Shown here in pieces: positions 7,696-15,349 of a DNA stretch of 33,847 bases. Positions within the stretch are counted from its first letter, which is position 1, and each line of letters opens with the position of its first letter. Both the position numbers and the translations under genes were made by a program. The notes under the pieces are model-generated. The model was not told the DNA's origin. It worked only from the letters and a program-made list of their open reading frames with translations, and searched no databases. The stretch comes from a virus: IMG/VR virus record IMGVR_UViG_3300049567_000003, positions 1-33,847 of that record, one strand, 5' to 3'.

Positions 7696-8453
7696 TTCTC
7701 GGAGAAGAGACAAAACCTTCACTCGAAAACCTTGTACACTTCGGTGTAAAGGGCATGAAGTGGGGCGTCCGAAAAGAAGAGCAATCTACATCCCCTGGTA
7801 CTTCGGATCATGTAGTCAAAAAGGGTACGGAAATTCACAACATTTCCGGAGATACACCTCGAGATATTTCTGGGCATGTCTATGCGAGCTATCTTAAAAA
7901 GGATAATGCAAATTATCGAGGCTCTTATAGCCAAATGCTCAAGTATTTCATGGGTGCGAAAAAGACGTACGACAACGTTTTTGAGGCGAAACAAGACATT
8001 AAATTGCCTTCTGAAAAGAAGGCAGTTGACACATTTAAAAAGCTCTATGATTCTGATCGAGAGAACATTTCTCGAGCAATGGCTAAGGCTAAGGTCGATT
8101 CTACTTTCATGCTTGCTCTCGGTCGAAAGATGGGGATCAAAGTAGAGGATAAGCAATTCCAAAAGTACAGAAACCTTGGGAAGAAAGCTTTAGCTCAAAA
8201 AGGTTTTATGGACTTCCAACAATCTCTGGCAATTTCGGATTACAATCGAAGCAAATATTTCGGAAGTCTTCTGAAACAGGGCTATACGGGAATGATCGAT
8301 TCCAATGACGTGAAACAATGGGGAAGCGACAGACCTCTAATCATATTCAAGGGCGACAAGAGTCTGAAGCGAAAAGCAACCATTGAGTTGTCAGAGAGAG
8401 ATATCGATCAAGCACTGAAAGAATACAAAGAGCTATCGAAGGAAAGGGGGTGA
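7692..8453 (+). CDS. GVKGMKWG-tagged protein with a candidate toxin/effector domain
   Basis: A 253-residue protein. The tag HFGVKGMKWGVR is near the N-terminus (16-27). The rest is one lysine-rich domain: IHNISGDTPRDISGHVYASY near 48-67, then DNANYRG, a helical middle, and GYTGMIDSNDV followed by RPLIIFKG near the end. I recall similar N- and C-terminal patterns in uncharacterised phage proteins, and they loosely resemble ADP-ribosyltransferase-like folds, but I cannot confirm catalytic residues. GTG 7692 overlaps the terminase stop and follows AAGGAGG (7678-7684). It sits between terminase and portal, a usual place for MuF-type cargo. Function unproven. Confidence 0.75.
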   Translation: MILGEETKPSLENLVHFGVKGMKWGVRKEEQSTSPGTSDHVVKKGTEIHNISGDTPRDISGHVYASYLKKDNANYRGSYSQMLKYFMGAKKTYDNVFEAKQDIKLPSEKKAVDTFKKLYDSDRENISRAMAKAKVDSTFMLALGRKMGIKVEDKQFQKYRNLGKKALAQKGFMDFQQSLAISDYNRSKYFGSLLKQGYTGMIDSNDVKQWGSDRPLIIFKGDKSLKRKATIELSERDIDQALKEYKELSKERG

Positions 8454-8456
8454 CAC

Positions 8457-9791
8457 ATGGCAATATTCGGTTCCCGGATGAAGCATGCCTGGAATGCCTT
8501 CTTCAATCTGAATCAAGCTCAGGAATTTGAAGGCCGCGGCGAAGTAGTTTCATATGGCGGTCGAGCTCCAGACAGGACTCGACTAAGATATGTAAATGAA
8601 AAGACGATCATTGGTTCTATTTACACCCGATTGGCTGTAGATACGTCAATGGTCGATATTCGTCACGTCCGAACAGATGATGAAGATCGATATATTACAG
8701 ACATTGACAGCGGCCTAAACACCTGTCTGACTCTAGAGCCGAACATCGATCAGGATTATCGTCATTTCTTCCGAGACATTGCTACTACCATGTTCGACAA
8801 GGGTGTAGCCGCAATTGTCCCAGTGGATACGACAGATAACCCGTCGATTACAGGCGCATTCGACATCAAGTCTATGCGAGTTGGTTATGTAGTCGGCTGG
8901 TATCCGTATCATGTTCGTGTCGATCTCTACAATGAGCGAAACGGACGTAGAGAACAGATTACTCTCGAGAAGAAATTCGTTGCTCTTGTAGAGAATCCTT
9001 TCTACTCGGTAATGAATGAGCCCAATTCAACGCTCCAAAGGCTTATTCGAAAGCTTAATCTGCTAGACACAGTAGACGAGCAGTCAAGCTCAGGCAAGCT
9101 TGATCTGATTATTCAGCTTCCTTACGTTATCAAGTCTGAGGCTCGGCGTGAGCAGGCTAAGCAGCGTAGGGCTGATATTGAGAATCAGCTTAAGGGTACT
9201 CAATACGGTATTGCTTATACAGATGGTACCGAAAAGATTACTCAGCTGAACAGGCCGGCAGAGAACAATCTTTTGAAGCAGGTTGAATATTTGACTGCGC
9301 TGCTTTACAGCCAACTCGGCTTGACTCAAGAGATTATGAACGGTACTGCTGACGAAAAGACCATGCTCAACTACAACAGTCGAACCATTGGTCCAATCAT
9401 CGATGCCATTACGGCGGCTATGAAGCGCAGTTTCTTGACAAAGACTGCTCGTTCTCAGAACCAGTCCATTATGGCCTTCAGGAACCCGTTCAAGTTGGTG
9501 CCGATCAACGAAATGGCTGACATCGTCGACAAGTTTGTTCGTAACGAGGTCTTCTCAGCGAATGAGCTTCGACAGGGTATGGGTGTTAAACCGTTCAATG
9601 ATCCAAAGGCAGACCAGCTTAGGAATCCGAACATGCCTCAGCCAGATCCTAATGCTGTTGCCCCAACTTCTCCTGTCGAAGATCCTACAGTTGTTGAAGA
9701 CGCTGCGGTTCAAGCTGGAATTGATGAGATGAATAAACAGATAGAGGGCATGTTTACTCAGCTGGGAGTTGATGAAAGTGCTTTCTCCTAG
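8457..9791 (+). CDS. Portal protein
   Basis: A 444-residue protein, the expected size for an HK97-like portal. Supporting features are its position after the terminase, an N-terminal RTRLRYVNEKTIIGSIYTRLA segment typical of portal wing regions, a mixed alpha/beta middle, and a stem/crown-like helical region with NLLKQVEYLTALLYSQLGLTQEIMNG and an FRNPFKLVP turn. The C-terminus is Pro-rich and acidic (about 395-444). Twelve copies would form the DNA channel at one capsid vertex. AAAGGGGG (8441-8448) precedes ATG 8457. Its last codons overlap the following coiled-coil gene. Confidence 0.88.
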   Translation: MAIFGSRMKHAWNAFFNLNQAQEFEGRGEVVSYGGRAPDRTRLRYVNEKTIIGSIYTRLAVDTSMVDIRHVRTDDEDRYITDIDSGLNTCLTLEPNIDQDYRHFFRDIATTMFDKGVAAIVPVDTTDNPSITGAFDIKSMRVGYVVGWYPYHVRVDLYNERNGRREQITLEKKFVALVENPFYSVMNEPNSTLQRLIRKLNLLDTVDEQSSSGKLDLIIQLPYVIKSEARREQAKQRRADIENQLKGTQYGIAYTDGTEKITQLNRPAENNLLKQVEYLTALLYSQLGLTQEIMNGTADEKTMLNYNSRTIGPIIDAITAAMKRSFLTKTARSQNQSIMAFRNPFKLVPINEMADIVDKFVRNEVFSANELRQGMGVKPFNDPKADQLRNPNMPQPDPNAVAPTSPVEDPTVVEDAAVQAGIDEMNKQIEGMFTQLGVDESAFS

Positions 9792-10374
9792 CGAATTCAT
9801 CGAGTCGGTCTTATCTCATCAAAACTATGACCCGGTAAGAGCTCATGAGTACTATCTAAGGACTCGAGATCTAAAAGGTCGTGCGCCAGTTAAGCTTCCG
9901 CCTCCAGTGATTCGAAAGTCTGGTGTCACTAAACCAACAGCTATTCGTCATCCGGCAATAGTCAAGCCTAAGCCAACAAAGAAAGTTGTGAAGACGGCCG
10001 AACAGCGTCGGAAAGAGATTGAAGCTCAAGTTTCAGCTCTGAAGTCCCGTCTCGAAACTCTTCGCAACATCCTTTCTGAGTTGGTGAAGCAAGCTCAAGC
10101 TCGGAGTGGAGCGACTCCTGCGGATTCGAAGAAAACAGCCTCGAATTCGAAGTTGACTTCTGCTCAAAAGAAGGCTGCGTCTGACGCAGCCAAAAAGTAC
10201 TACGAAAAACACAAGAACGACAAGCAAAGTCCTTCCGAGCAACTCAAAACTCTTCAAACTCAGGTCAAGAACATGGAGACGAAGATTGCTGAGATGAGGA
10301 AGAAGCTTGCCGATTCCAAGCGAGTCGCTGCTCCTAAGACTGGCTCCGTCGGAGTCAGAAACCTGAAACGATAA
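9772..10374 (+). CDS. Coiled-coil head protein, possible scaffold
   Basis: A 200-residue basic protein. The N-terminal motif YDPVRAHEYYLRTRDLKGR (19-37) recurs in phage proteins downstream of portals. It is followed by a Pro/Lys-rich linker and two long heptad-like helices (about 76-108 and 153-181) separated by a Ser/Ala/Lys-rich spacer. This layout and the position between portal and protease-capsid gene suit an assembly scaffold. No delta-domain sequence identity is claimed. Starts at TTG 9769, ATG 9772 and GTG 9778 are all possible; GGAG at 9764-9767 is slightly close to ATG 9772. It overlaps the portal gene by 20 nt. Confidence 0.62.
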   Translation: MKVLSPSEFIESVLSHQNYDPVRAHEYYLRTRDLKGRAPVKLPPPVIRKSGVTKPTAIRHPAIVKPKPTKKVVKTAEQRRKEIEAQVSALKSRLETLRNILSELVKQAQARSGATPADSKKTASNSKLTSAQKKAASDAAKKYYEKHKNDKQSPSEQLKTLQTQVKNMETKIAEMRKKLADSKRVAAPKTGSVGVRNLKR

Positions 10375-10392
10375 GGAAGGAGAACAGCCAAA

Positions 10393-12447
10393 ATGGGAGA
10401 AGCTGATTTCAGCGGCTATGCCACTAAGGCTGGGCTCAAGTGCTCCGACGGTCGAACCATCATGCCGGATGCTTTCAAGCACATGGACGGCATGGAGGTT
10501 CCTCTAGTCTGGCAGCACGGCCACGACAGTCCTGAAAACGTTCTCGGCCACGCAGTTCTTGAAGCTCGTGATGGCCACCTCTACGCCTATGGATACTTCA
10601 ACGACACCCCCAACGGCGAGTACGCCAAGAAGCTGGTCCAGCACAAGGACGTCAAGAGCCTCTCGATCTATGCAAACCAGCTGGTCGAGAAGGTTATCGG
10701 GGGTGGGAAGAGCGTTTTCCACGGCATGATTCGAGAACTGAGTCTGGTTCTCGCTGGAGCCAATCCAGGAGCTTTGATTGACAATGTGAACATGGCGCAT
10801 GGCGCTCTGATTCAGACGGTCAGTCTTGCTCATGGTGATGGCGTCTACACGGATCTCGAGGATGATTTCATCATCTACCCGAACTACGAGATCGAGATTG
10901 CTCACGCTGACTCGACGCCTACGGAGAACAAGTCCAAGACCGCTCAGGAAATTTACGACTCGCTTACTGAAGAGCAGCGCGCTGTTGTGAATTACATGAT
11001 TGGTCAGGCTCTAGAAGTTGGACAGAGTTCGGCTGCTCATTCGGACGACTCGTCCGTTGAAGAGGAAGACACCCAGACGGACGACGAGTCCGACAGCAAG
11101 GTCGCCGAGGAGATCCTCAGCCACCAGGAAGGAAATGAAACGATGACCAACGTGTTTGATAAGGCTGCAGAGAACAAGGGTGGCACCGGGGTTCTCAAGC
11201 ACTCTTACACTGCAGACGACATCCAGACTCTGATGCGGGAAGCTCCGAAGTTCGGCAAGCTGAGTGACGCTGTCCAGAACTATGCCATCAAGCACGGTAT
11301 CGACGACATCGAGATCCTGTTCCCGGATGCGCAGACCATCGACAACATGCCGCAGTTCAACAAGCGGCGTACCGAGTGGGTGACGGGCGTTCTCAACACG
11401 GTTCGTCACAGCCCGTTCTCTCGGGTCAAGACCATTGTTGCCGACATCACCCAGGCCGAGGCTCGGGCGAAGGGTTACATCAAGGGGACCTACAAGATCG
11501 AGGAGTGGTTCGGTCTCACCAAGCGGACGACTGACCCGACCACGATCTACAAGAAGCAGAAGCTCGACCGCGATGATGTTCTGGACATCACGTCGTTCGA
11601 TGTCATCGCTTGGGTCAAGCAGGAGATGCGGATCCAGCTGGAGGAGGAGATCGCTCGCGCCATTCTCCTCGGCGACGGTCGTCAGGTGACTGACGATGAC
11701 AAGATCACGGACCCCGCTGGCGCTCCGGCTGGTGACGGTATCCGCTCAATCTACAACGACCACGAGCTGTTCGTCACCACGGTCAACGTGAACGTCGACG
11801 ACGCCAATTCCTCGTACGACGAGGTTGTGGACGCGGTTATGGACGGCATGGAGTACTACAAGGGGACGGGCACCCCGACGTTCTACACCACGATCCGGAA
11901 CCTGAACAAGTTCCTCAAGGCGAAGGACACGGTCGGCCGTCGTCTGTACGCGAACAAGCAGGATGTCGCTGCGGCTCTGGGTGTCGACCAGATCGTTACG
12001 GTCGAGCCGATGAACGAGTACCCGGGCCTGATCGGTATCATCGTCAACCTCGACGACTACACCGTTGGTGCTGACAAGGGCGGCGAGGTCTCCACCTTCG
12101 AGGACTTCGACCTGGACTACAACCAGCAGAAGTACCTGATCGAGACTCGCCTTTCGGGTGGTCTGACCAAGATCAAGTCTGCGATCGTCGTCAAGGCGGT
12201 TGGCGCCACCGACGTGCTGCTGTCCGACCCGACCGTCCCGACCTACAACGACGTTACGTTCGTGGCCACGATCCCGACGATGACTCACGTCACCTACAAG
12301 AACGCGGACACGGGTGCGACTCTGAGCGCTGGTGCTCAGTCGCCTCTGTCTGTCGGTGCGGTTCTCAACATCCAGGCGATCGCGGACGCGGGGTACTACT
12401 TCGCGAATGACGCGAACACTCTTTGGTCGTTCCGGCACCGCCCCTGA
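10393..12447 (+). CDS. Fused prohead protease and HK97-fold major capsid protein
   Basis: A 684-residue fusion. Residues 1-150 are an HK97-type (S78-like) prohead protease: WQHGHDSP with H42, the KSLSIY serine S91 and the following RELSLVLAGANPGALI block. Residues about 185-250 are acidic and scaffold-like. From M251 the sequence is a major capsid protein (FSRVKTIVADITQAEARAKGY, an E-loop-like region, and a P-domain with FYTTIRNLNKFLKAKD). Residues about 615-684 form an extra C-terminal domain resembling the end of the tail tube protein. GGAAGGAG (10375-10382) precedes the start. An internal strong site likely also makes free capsid protein. Codon use is highly GC-ending, as expected for the most abundant protein. 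Confidence 0.92.
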   Translation: MGEADFSGYATKAGLKCSDGRTIMPDAFKHMDGMEVPLVWQHGHDSPENVLGHAVLEARDGHLYAYGYFNDTPNGEYAKKLVQHKDVKSLSIYANQLVEKVIGGGKSVFHGMIRELSLVLAGANPGALIDNVNMAHGALIQTVSLAHGDGVYTDLEDDFIIYPNYEIEIAHADSTPTENKSKTAQEIYDSLTEEQRAVVNYMIGQALEVGQSSAAHSDDSSVEEEDTQTDDESDSKVAEEILSHQEGNETMTNVFDKAAENKGGTGVLKHSYTADDIQTLMREAPKFGKLSDAVQNYAIKHGIDDIEILFPDAQTIDNMPQFNKRRTEWVTGVLNTVRHSPFSRVKTIVADITQAEARAKGYIKGTYKIEEWFGLTKRTTDPTTIYKKQKLDRDDVLDITSFDVIAWVKQEMRIQLEEEIARAILLGDGRQVTDDDKITDPAGAPAGDGIRSIYNDHELFVTTVNVNVDDANSSYDEVVDAVMDGMEYYKGTGTPTFYTTIRNLNKFLKAKDTVGRRLYANKQDVAAALGVDQIVTVEPMNEYPGLIGIIVNLDDYTVGADKGGEVSTFEDFDLDYNQQKYLIETRLSGGLTKIKSAIVVKAVGATDVLLSDPTVPTYNDVTFVATIPTMTHVTYKNADTGATLSAGAQSPLSVGAVLNIQAIADAGYYFANDANTLWSFRHRP
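11126..11145 (+). promoter_or_regulatory. Internal ribosome-binding site and start for free major capsid protein
   Basis: Inside the protease-capsid gene, AGGAAGGA (11126-11133) lies 9 nt before an in-frame ATG (11143-11145). Initiation there would yield a 434-residue protein beginning MTNVFDKAAE, exactly where capsid-like sequence begins after the acidic linker. The spacing matches the best start sites in this window. Seen: the site and frame. Inferred: that it is used to produce excess free capsid subunits over the fusion. Confidence 0.7.
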
Positions 12448-12462
12448 TAGGCGGTAACACCA

Positions 12463-12789
12463 ATGGCGAAGTTCTACGGCGCCATCGGATTCGGTCATGC
12501 TGTTGAAACTGCACCTGGCGTTTACGAAGATGTCATTACCGAAAGAACATATTACGGCGATGTTATTCGTAATTCGAGGCAACTTCAGGAAGTCGGCAAT
12601 GTCAATCCCGATATTGCCGTGCAGAATTCCATCAGCATTGTCGCAGACGCATATGCAACGGAGAACTTCATTGCCATGAGGTACATCAGTTGGACGGGGG
12701 TGTTGTGGACAGTTCAATCTGTCGAAGTGCAGCGCCCCCGTCTACTGTTGAGGTTGGGAGGTGTCTATAATGGGAAAACCGCGAGTTGA
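12463..12789 (+). CDS. Head-tail joining (head closure) protein
   Basis: A 108-residue protein. The pattern MAKFYGAIGFG, TAPGVYEDVITERTYYGDV, then QNSISIVADAYATENFIAMRYISWTG and a C-terminal VEVQRPRLLLRLGGVYNG matches small beta-rich neck or closure proteins of siphoviruses that follow the capsid gene and seal the connector. It lies 15 nt after the capsid gene. The next gene starts within its last codons. Family resemblance is from memory; no catalytic residues are expected. Confidence 0.72.
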   Translation: MAKFYGAIGFGHAVETAPGVYEDVITERTYYGDVIRNSRQLQEVGNVNPDIAVQNSISIVADAYATENFIAMRYISWTGVLWTVQSVEVQRPRLLLRLGGVYNGKTAS

Positions 12790-13078
12790 GTTGCAGACAC
12801 TTCTTGAGTCTGTTCTTGGTTCGGATCAGGTATATTTCCAGCCACCTCCCAACATCACAATGAAGTACCCCTGTATCGTCTACAAGCGAGACAACGCTTC
12901 AACGGAATTCGCTGGCGACAAGCCTTATCTCTATACCAAGAGATATCAGGTGACCGTTATCGACCAAAATCCGGATAGTACGATTCCGGACAAGGTTGCT
13001 GCCCTTCCGATGACCATTTTCAATCGGGCCTTTGCGGCGGGAAATCTCAATCACGACGTATTTGTCGTTTATTTCTGA
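12770..13078 (+). CDS. Tail terminator protein
   Basis: A 102-residue protein with the typical tail terminator layout: an N-terminal helix (RVELQTLLESVLG), FQPPPNITMKYPCIVYKRD, then YQVTVIDQNPDSTIPDKVAAL and a hydrophobic end (HDVFVVYF). It would cap the tail tube and dock it to the head. ATG 12770 is preferred to GTG 12761 because GGGAGGT (12756-12762) is correctly spaced for the ATG. It overlaps the previous gene by 20 nt and precedes the tail tube gene, the usual order. Confidence 0.78.
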   Translation: MGKPRVELQTLLESVLGSDQVYFQPPPNITMKYPCIVYKRDNASTEFAGDKPYLYTKRYQVTVIDQNPDSTIPDKVAALPMTIFNRAFAAGNLNHDVFVVYF

Positions 13079-13086
13079 GGAGAACC

Positions 13087-13959
13087 ATGACCCAGCTCGC
13101 CTGGGACCAGGTCGGCCAGCGTTTCTTCGAGACGGGCGTCGACCGCGGGGTCCTTTACATTCCCAACAGCTCCGGCGTTTACAACATCGGCTACGCCTGG
13201 AACGGCCTGGTAACGGTGACTGAGTCTCCGTCCGGTGCTGAGGCCAACCCGCAGTACGCCGACAACATCAAGTACCTGAATCTCCTTTCCTACGAGGAGT
13301 TCGGTGGCACTATCGAGGCGTTCACCTATCCGACTCAGTTCGGTCAGTGTGATGGCACGGCTTCTCCGGTGGCCGGCGTGTCTGGTGGTCAGCAGGACCG
13401 AAAGATGTTCGGCCTTTCGTACCGCACCAAGCTCGGTAACGACACTGATGGTCCGGACCACGGCTACAAGCTGCACCTGATCTGGGGTGCCCTGGCGGCT
13501 CCTTCGGAGAAGGCTCACACCACCATGAACGACTCGCCGGAGGCACTGACCTTCAGCTGGGACTTCACGACCACTCCGGTTCCGTGGGCTGGTCACAAGC
13601 CTACGGCCAGCTTCGAGATCGTATCCAACACGGTCGACTCGACGGCTCTGACCAATCTCGAGAACTTCTTGTACGGCACGGTCGGTACTGACCCGTCTCT
13701 GCCTCTTCCGGCGGATGTCGTCGCGCTGTTCTCGGGCTCGGTTGTCGGTGTCGCTCCCGGTGTTCCGACCTACGACGCTGGTACGGACATCATCACGATT
13801 CCGTCGACCACGGGTGTTCAGTACTACGTCGATGGCGTGGCTGTCACGTCCGGTGCTTTCGGTCCGATCACCTCGTCCAAGGTGGTGACGGCTTCTCCGA
13901 AGTCGGGTTACTACTTCACTCAGCCTTCGGTCGACCGCTGGCTCATCACGTTCGCCTGA
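13087..13959 (+). CDS. Major tail tube protein with extra C-terminal domain
   Basis: A 290-residue protein. The tube part (1 to about 218) begins AWDQVGQRFFETGVDRGVLY and includes YAWNGLVTVTESPSGAE, IEAFTYPTQF and a conserved DHGYKLHLIW block, all repeated in a paralogue at 14547. Residues about 224-290 form an added domain ending SGYYFTQPSVDRWLITF, resembling the end of the capsid fusion (AGYYFANDANTLWSF). Codon choice is strongly GC-ending, like the capsid gene, which fits an abundant virion protein. A site AGGAG overlaps the tail terminator stop just upstream. It would polymerise in rings around the tape measure. Confidence 0.88.
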   Translation: MTQLAWDQVGQRFFETGVDRGVLYIPNSSGVYNIGYAWNGLVTVTESPSGAEANPQYADNIKYLNLLSYEEFGGTIEAFTYPTQFGQCDGTASPVAGVSGGQQDRKMFGLSYRTKLGNDTDGPDHGYKLHLIWGALAAPSEKAHTTMNDSPEALTFSWDFTTTPVPWAGHKPTASFEIVSNTVDSTALTNLENFLYGTVGTDPSLPLPADVVALFSGSVVGVAPGVPTYDAGTDIITIPSTTGVQYYVDGVAVTSGAFGPITSSKVVTASPKSGYYFTQPSVDRWLITFA

Positions 13960-13977
13960 TAGAAAGGAGGCCAGAGA

Positions 13978-14523
13978 ATGCTTACAATCGAAGTTCCAAC
14001 CATCGAGGGATTCGATGAGAGGACACAAACTTTTGTCGAGATTCCCGGTTGCAGCTTGGAGCTGGAGCATTCTCTGGTCTCTCTGTCAAAATGGGAGTCA
14101 AAATTTTGTAAGGCCTTTTTGGGCAGAGAACAGAAGACTGTAGAAGAAGCACTTTTCTACGTAGAATGCATGACTCTCTCTCAAAATTTCCCCGCGGGGA
14201 TTTTCGACAGACTCTCTGCAAAGAACTTTGAACAGATCAATGAGTATATCAACAGGAAGATGACCGCTACCAAGTTTTTCGACGATGGAAAGAAGAACAT
14301 TAATCGAGAAACAGTCACTTCTGAGTTGATTTACTACTGGATGTTTGCTCTTCAGATCCCTATCGAAGCTGAGACTTGGCATTTGAATCGATTGTTGACT
14401 TTGATTCAAGTTTCGAATCTAAAGAACAGTCCTCCAAAGAAGAATCAGCGTGGGACGTCCACGGCTGCAGAACGAAAAGCTTTGAATGAAGCTCGTCGAA
14501 AGCAATACAATACGTCAGGCTGA
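13978..14523 (+). CDS. Tail assembly chaperone
   Basis: A 181-residue protein of the gpG-like tail assembly chaperone type. It has LSKWESKFCKAFLG (36-49), a helical YVECMT region, INEYINRKMTATKFF, then a conserved TSELIYYWMFALQIPIEAE and WHLNRLLTLI (around 134-143), and a basic tail ending LNEARRKQYNTSG. It would bind the tape measure protein during tail assembly and leave the finished virion. AAAGGAGG (13962-13970) precedes it. Many phages extend this gene by a programmed frameshift. Here only 23 nt separate its stop from the next gene and no extension frame is visible. Confidence 0.82.
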   Translation: MLTIEVPTIEGFDERTQTFVEIPGCSLELEHSLVSLSKWESKFCKAFLGREQKTVEEALFYVECMTLSQNFPAGIFDRLSAKNFEQINEYINRKMTATKFFDDGKKNINRETVTSELIYYWMFALQIPIEAETWHLNRLLTLIQVSNLKNSPPKKNQRGTSTAAERKALNEARRKQYNTSG

Positions 14524-14546
14524 CCCGGAAGAAAGGATGGAAAGCG

Positions 14547-15335
14547 ATGCGACTCGTCTGGGACCGGGTTGGCGAACGGTTCTTTGAAACTGGCATCAGT
14601 AATGGTGTTCTGTACCCGACTACGGGTGACGGAGTTGCTTGGAACGGCCTTATTTCAGTCACTGAATCTCCAAGCGGCGGAGACCCCCAGCCGTTTTATC
14701 TTGATGGATACAAGTATCAGAACCGAGCTGCTCCAGAAGAGTATGAAGCGACCATTGAGGCATTTACCTATCCAGACGCCTTCGAAGTTTGTATGGGAAA
14801 TGCAATTCTTTCTCCAGGTCTATTCATAACTCAACAGAGGAAGAAGTCTTTTGGTCTCTGCTACAAGACAGCACTTGGTAACGACTCAGATGGTCGAGAT
14901 CACGGATACAAGATTCATCTAGTCTACAATGCTCTAGCTTCTCCATCACAAAAAGCTTATAAGTCGGTAAGTGATTCGCCAGAAGCGATTAATTTTAGTT
15001 GGTCGATCACTACAAAACCGATTAAAGTGACTGGACATAAGGCAACTTCACATATGATCGTCGATTCCACAAAGGTTTCTCCTCCTCTTCTTGCGAATTT
15101 GGAGGATATTCTTTACGGAAGTGAAAGTAGCTCACCAAGACTTCCTCTACCCGCCGAGGTAGCAAGTATATTCAGCGGTTGGCCTACATTGTATGTGACA
15201 GACAATGGTGACGGTACGTTCACTGTATCCGGTCCTGACGATGTTGTCAGCACGCTCGATCCATACACCTTTAAGATCGTGTCTAGTACAGCCGTTGACA
15301 ATGGCGACGGGTCCTTCAACGTCACTTCGTACTGA
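14547..15335 (+). CDS. Second tail tube-like protein (paralogue)
   Basis: A 262-residue paralogue of the tail tube protein at 13087. Shared blocks in order are RLVWDRVGERFFETGISNGVLY, AWNGLISVTESPSGG, EATIEAFTYPDAF, GNDSDGRDHGYKIHLVYNAL and SFSW-like strands, ending LPLPAEVASIFSG. Its C-terminal addition (about 212-262) differs from the first copy: a NGDGTFTVSG and NGDGSFNV strand pattern. Codons are far less GC-biased than in the first copy, so it is probably a minor component such as a specialised tube segment near the tip or head. A good site (AAAGGATGG, 14532-14540) precedes it. Confidence 0.82.
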   Translation: MRLVWDRVGERFFETGISNGVLYPTTGDGVAWNGLISVTESPSGGDPQPFYLDGYKYQNRAAPEEYEATIEAFTYPDAFEVCMGNAILSPGLFITQQRKKSFGLCYKTALGNDSDGRDHGYKIHLVYNALASPSQKAYKSVSDSPEAINFSWSITTKPIKVTGHKATSHMIVDSTKVSPPLLANLEDILYGSESSSPRLPLPAEVASIFSGWPTLYVTDNGDGTFTVSGPDDVVSTLDPYTFKIVSSTAVDNGDGSFNVTSY

Positions 15336-15349
15336 GAAAGGAGGCAATC

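Noticed and set aside
11746-12717. Long antisense frame over the capsid gene.
   Set aside because: It mirrors the strongly biased codons of the capsid gene, has a low-complexity Arg/Val/Asp-rich translation and no start site or partner genes.
12766-12771. TATAAT just before the tail terminator start.
   Set aside because: It lies inside a coding overlap and includes the A and T of the start codon; the upstream boxes are absent, so chance is more likely.
13069-14070. Long antisense frame over the tail tube gene.
   Set aside because: It is a shadow of codon bias on the other strand, with Arg/Ser/Gly-rich translation and no supporting signal.
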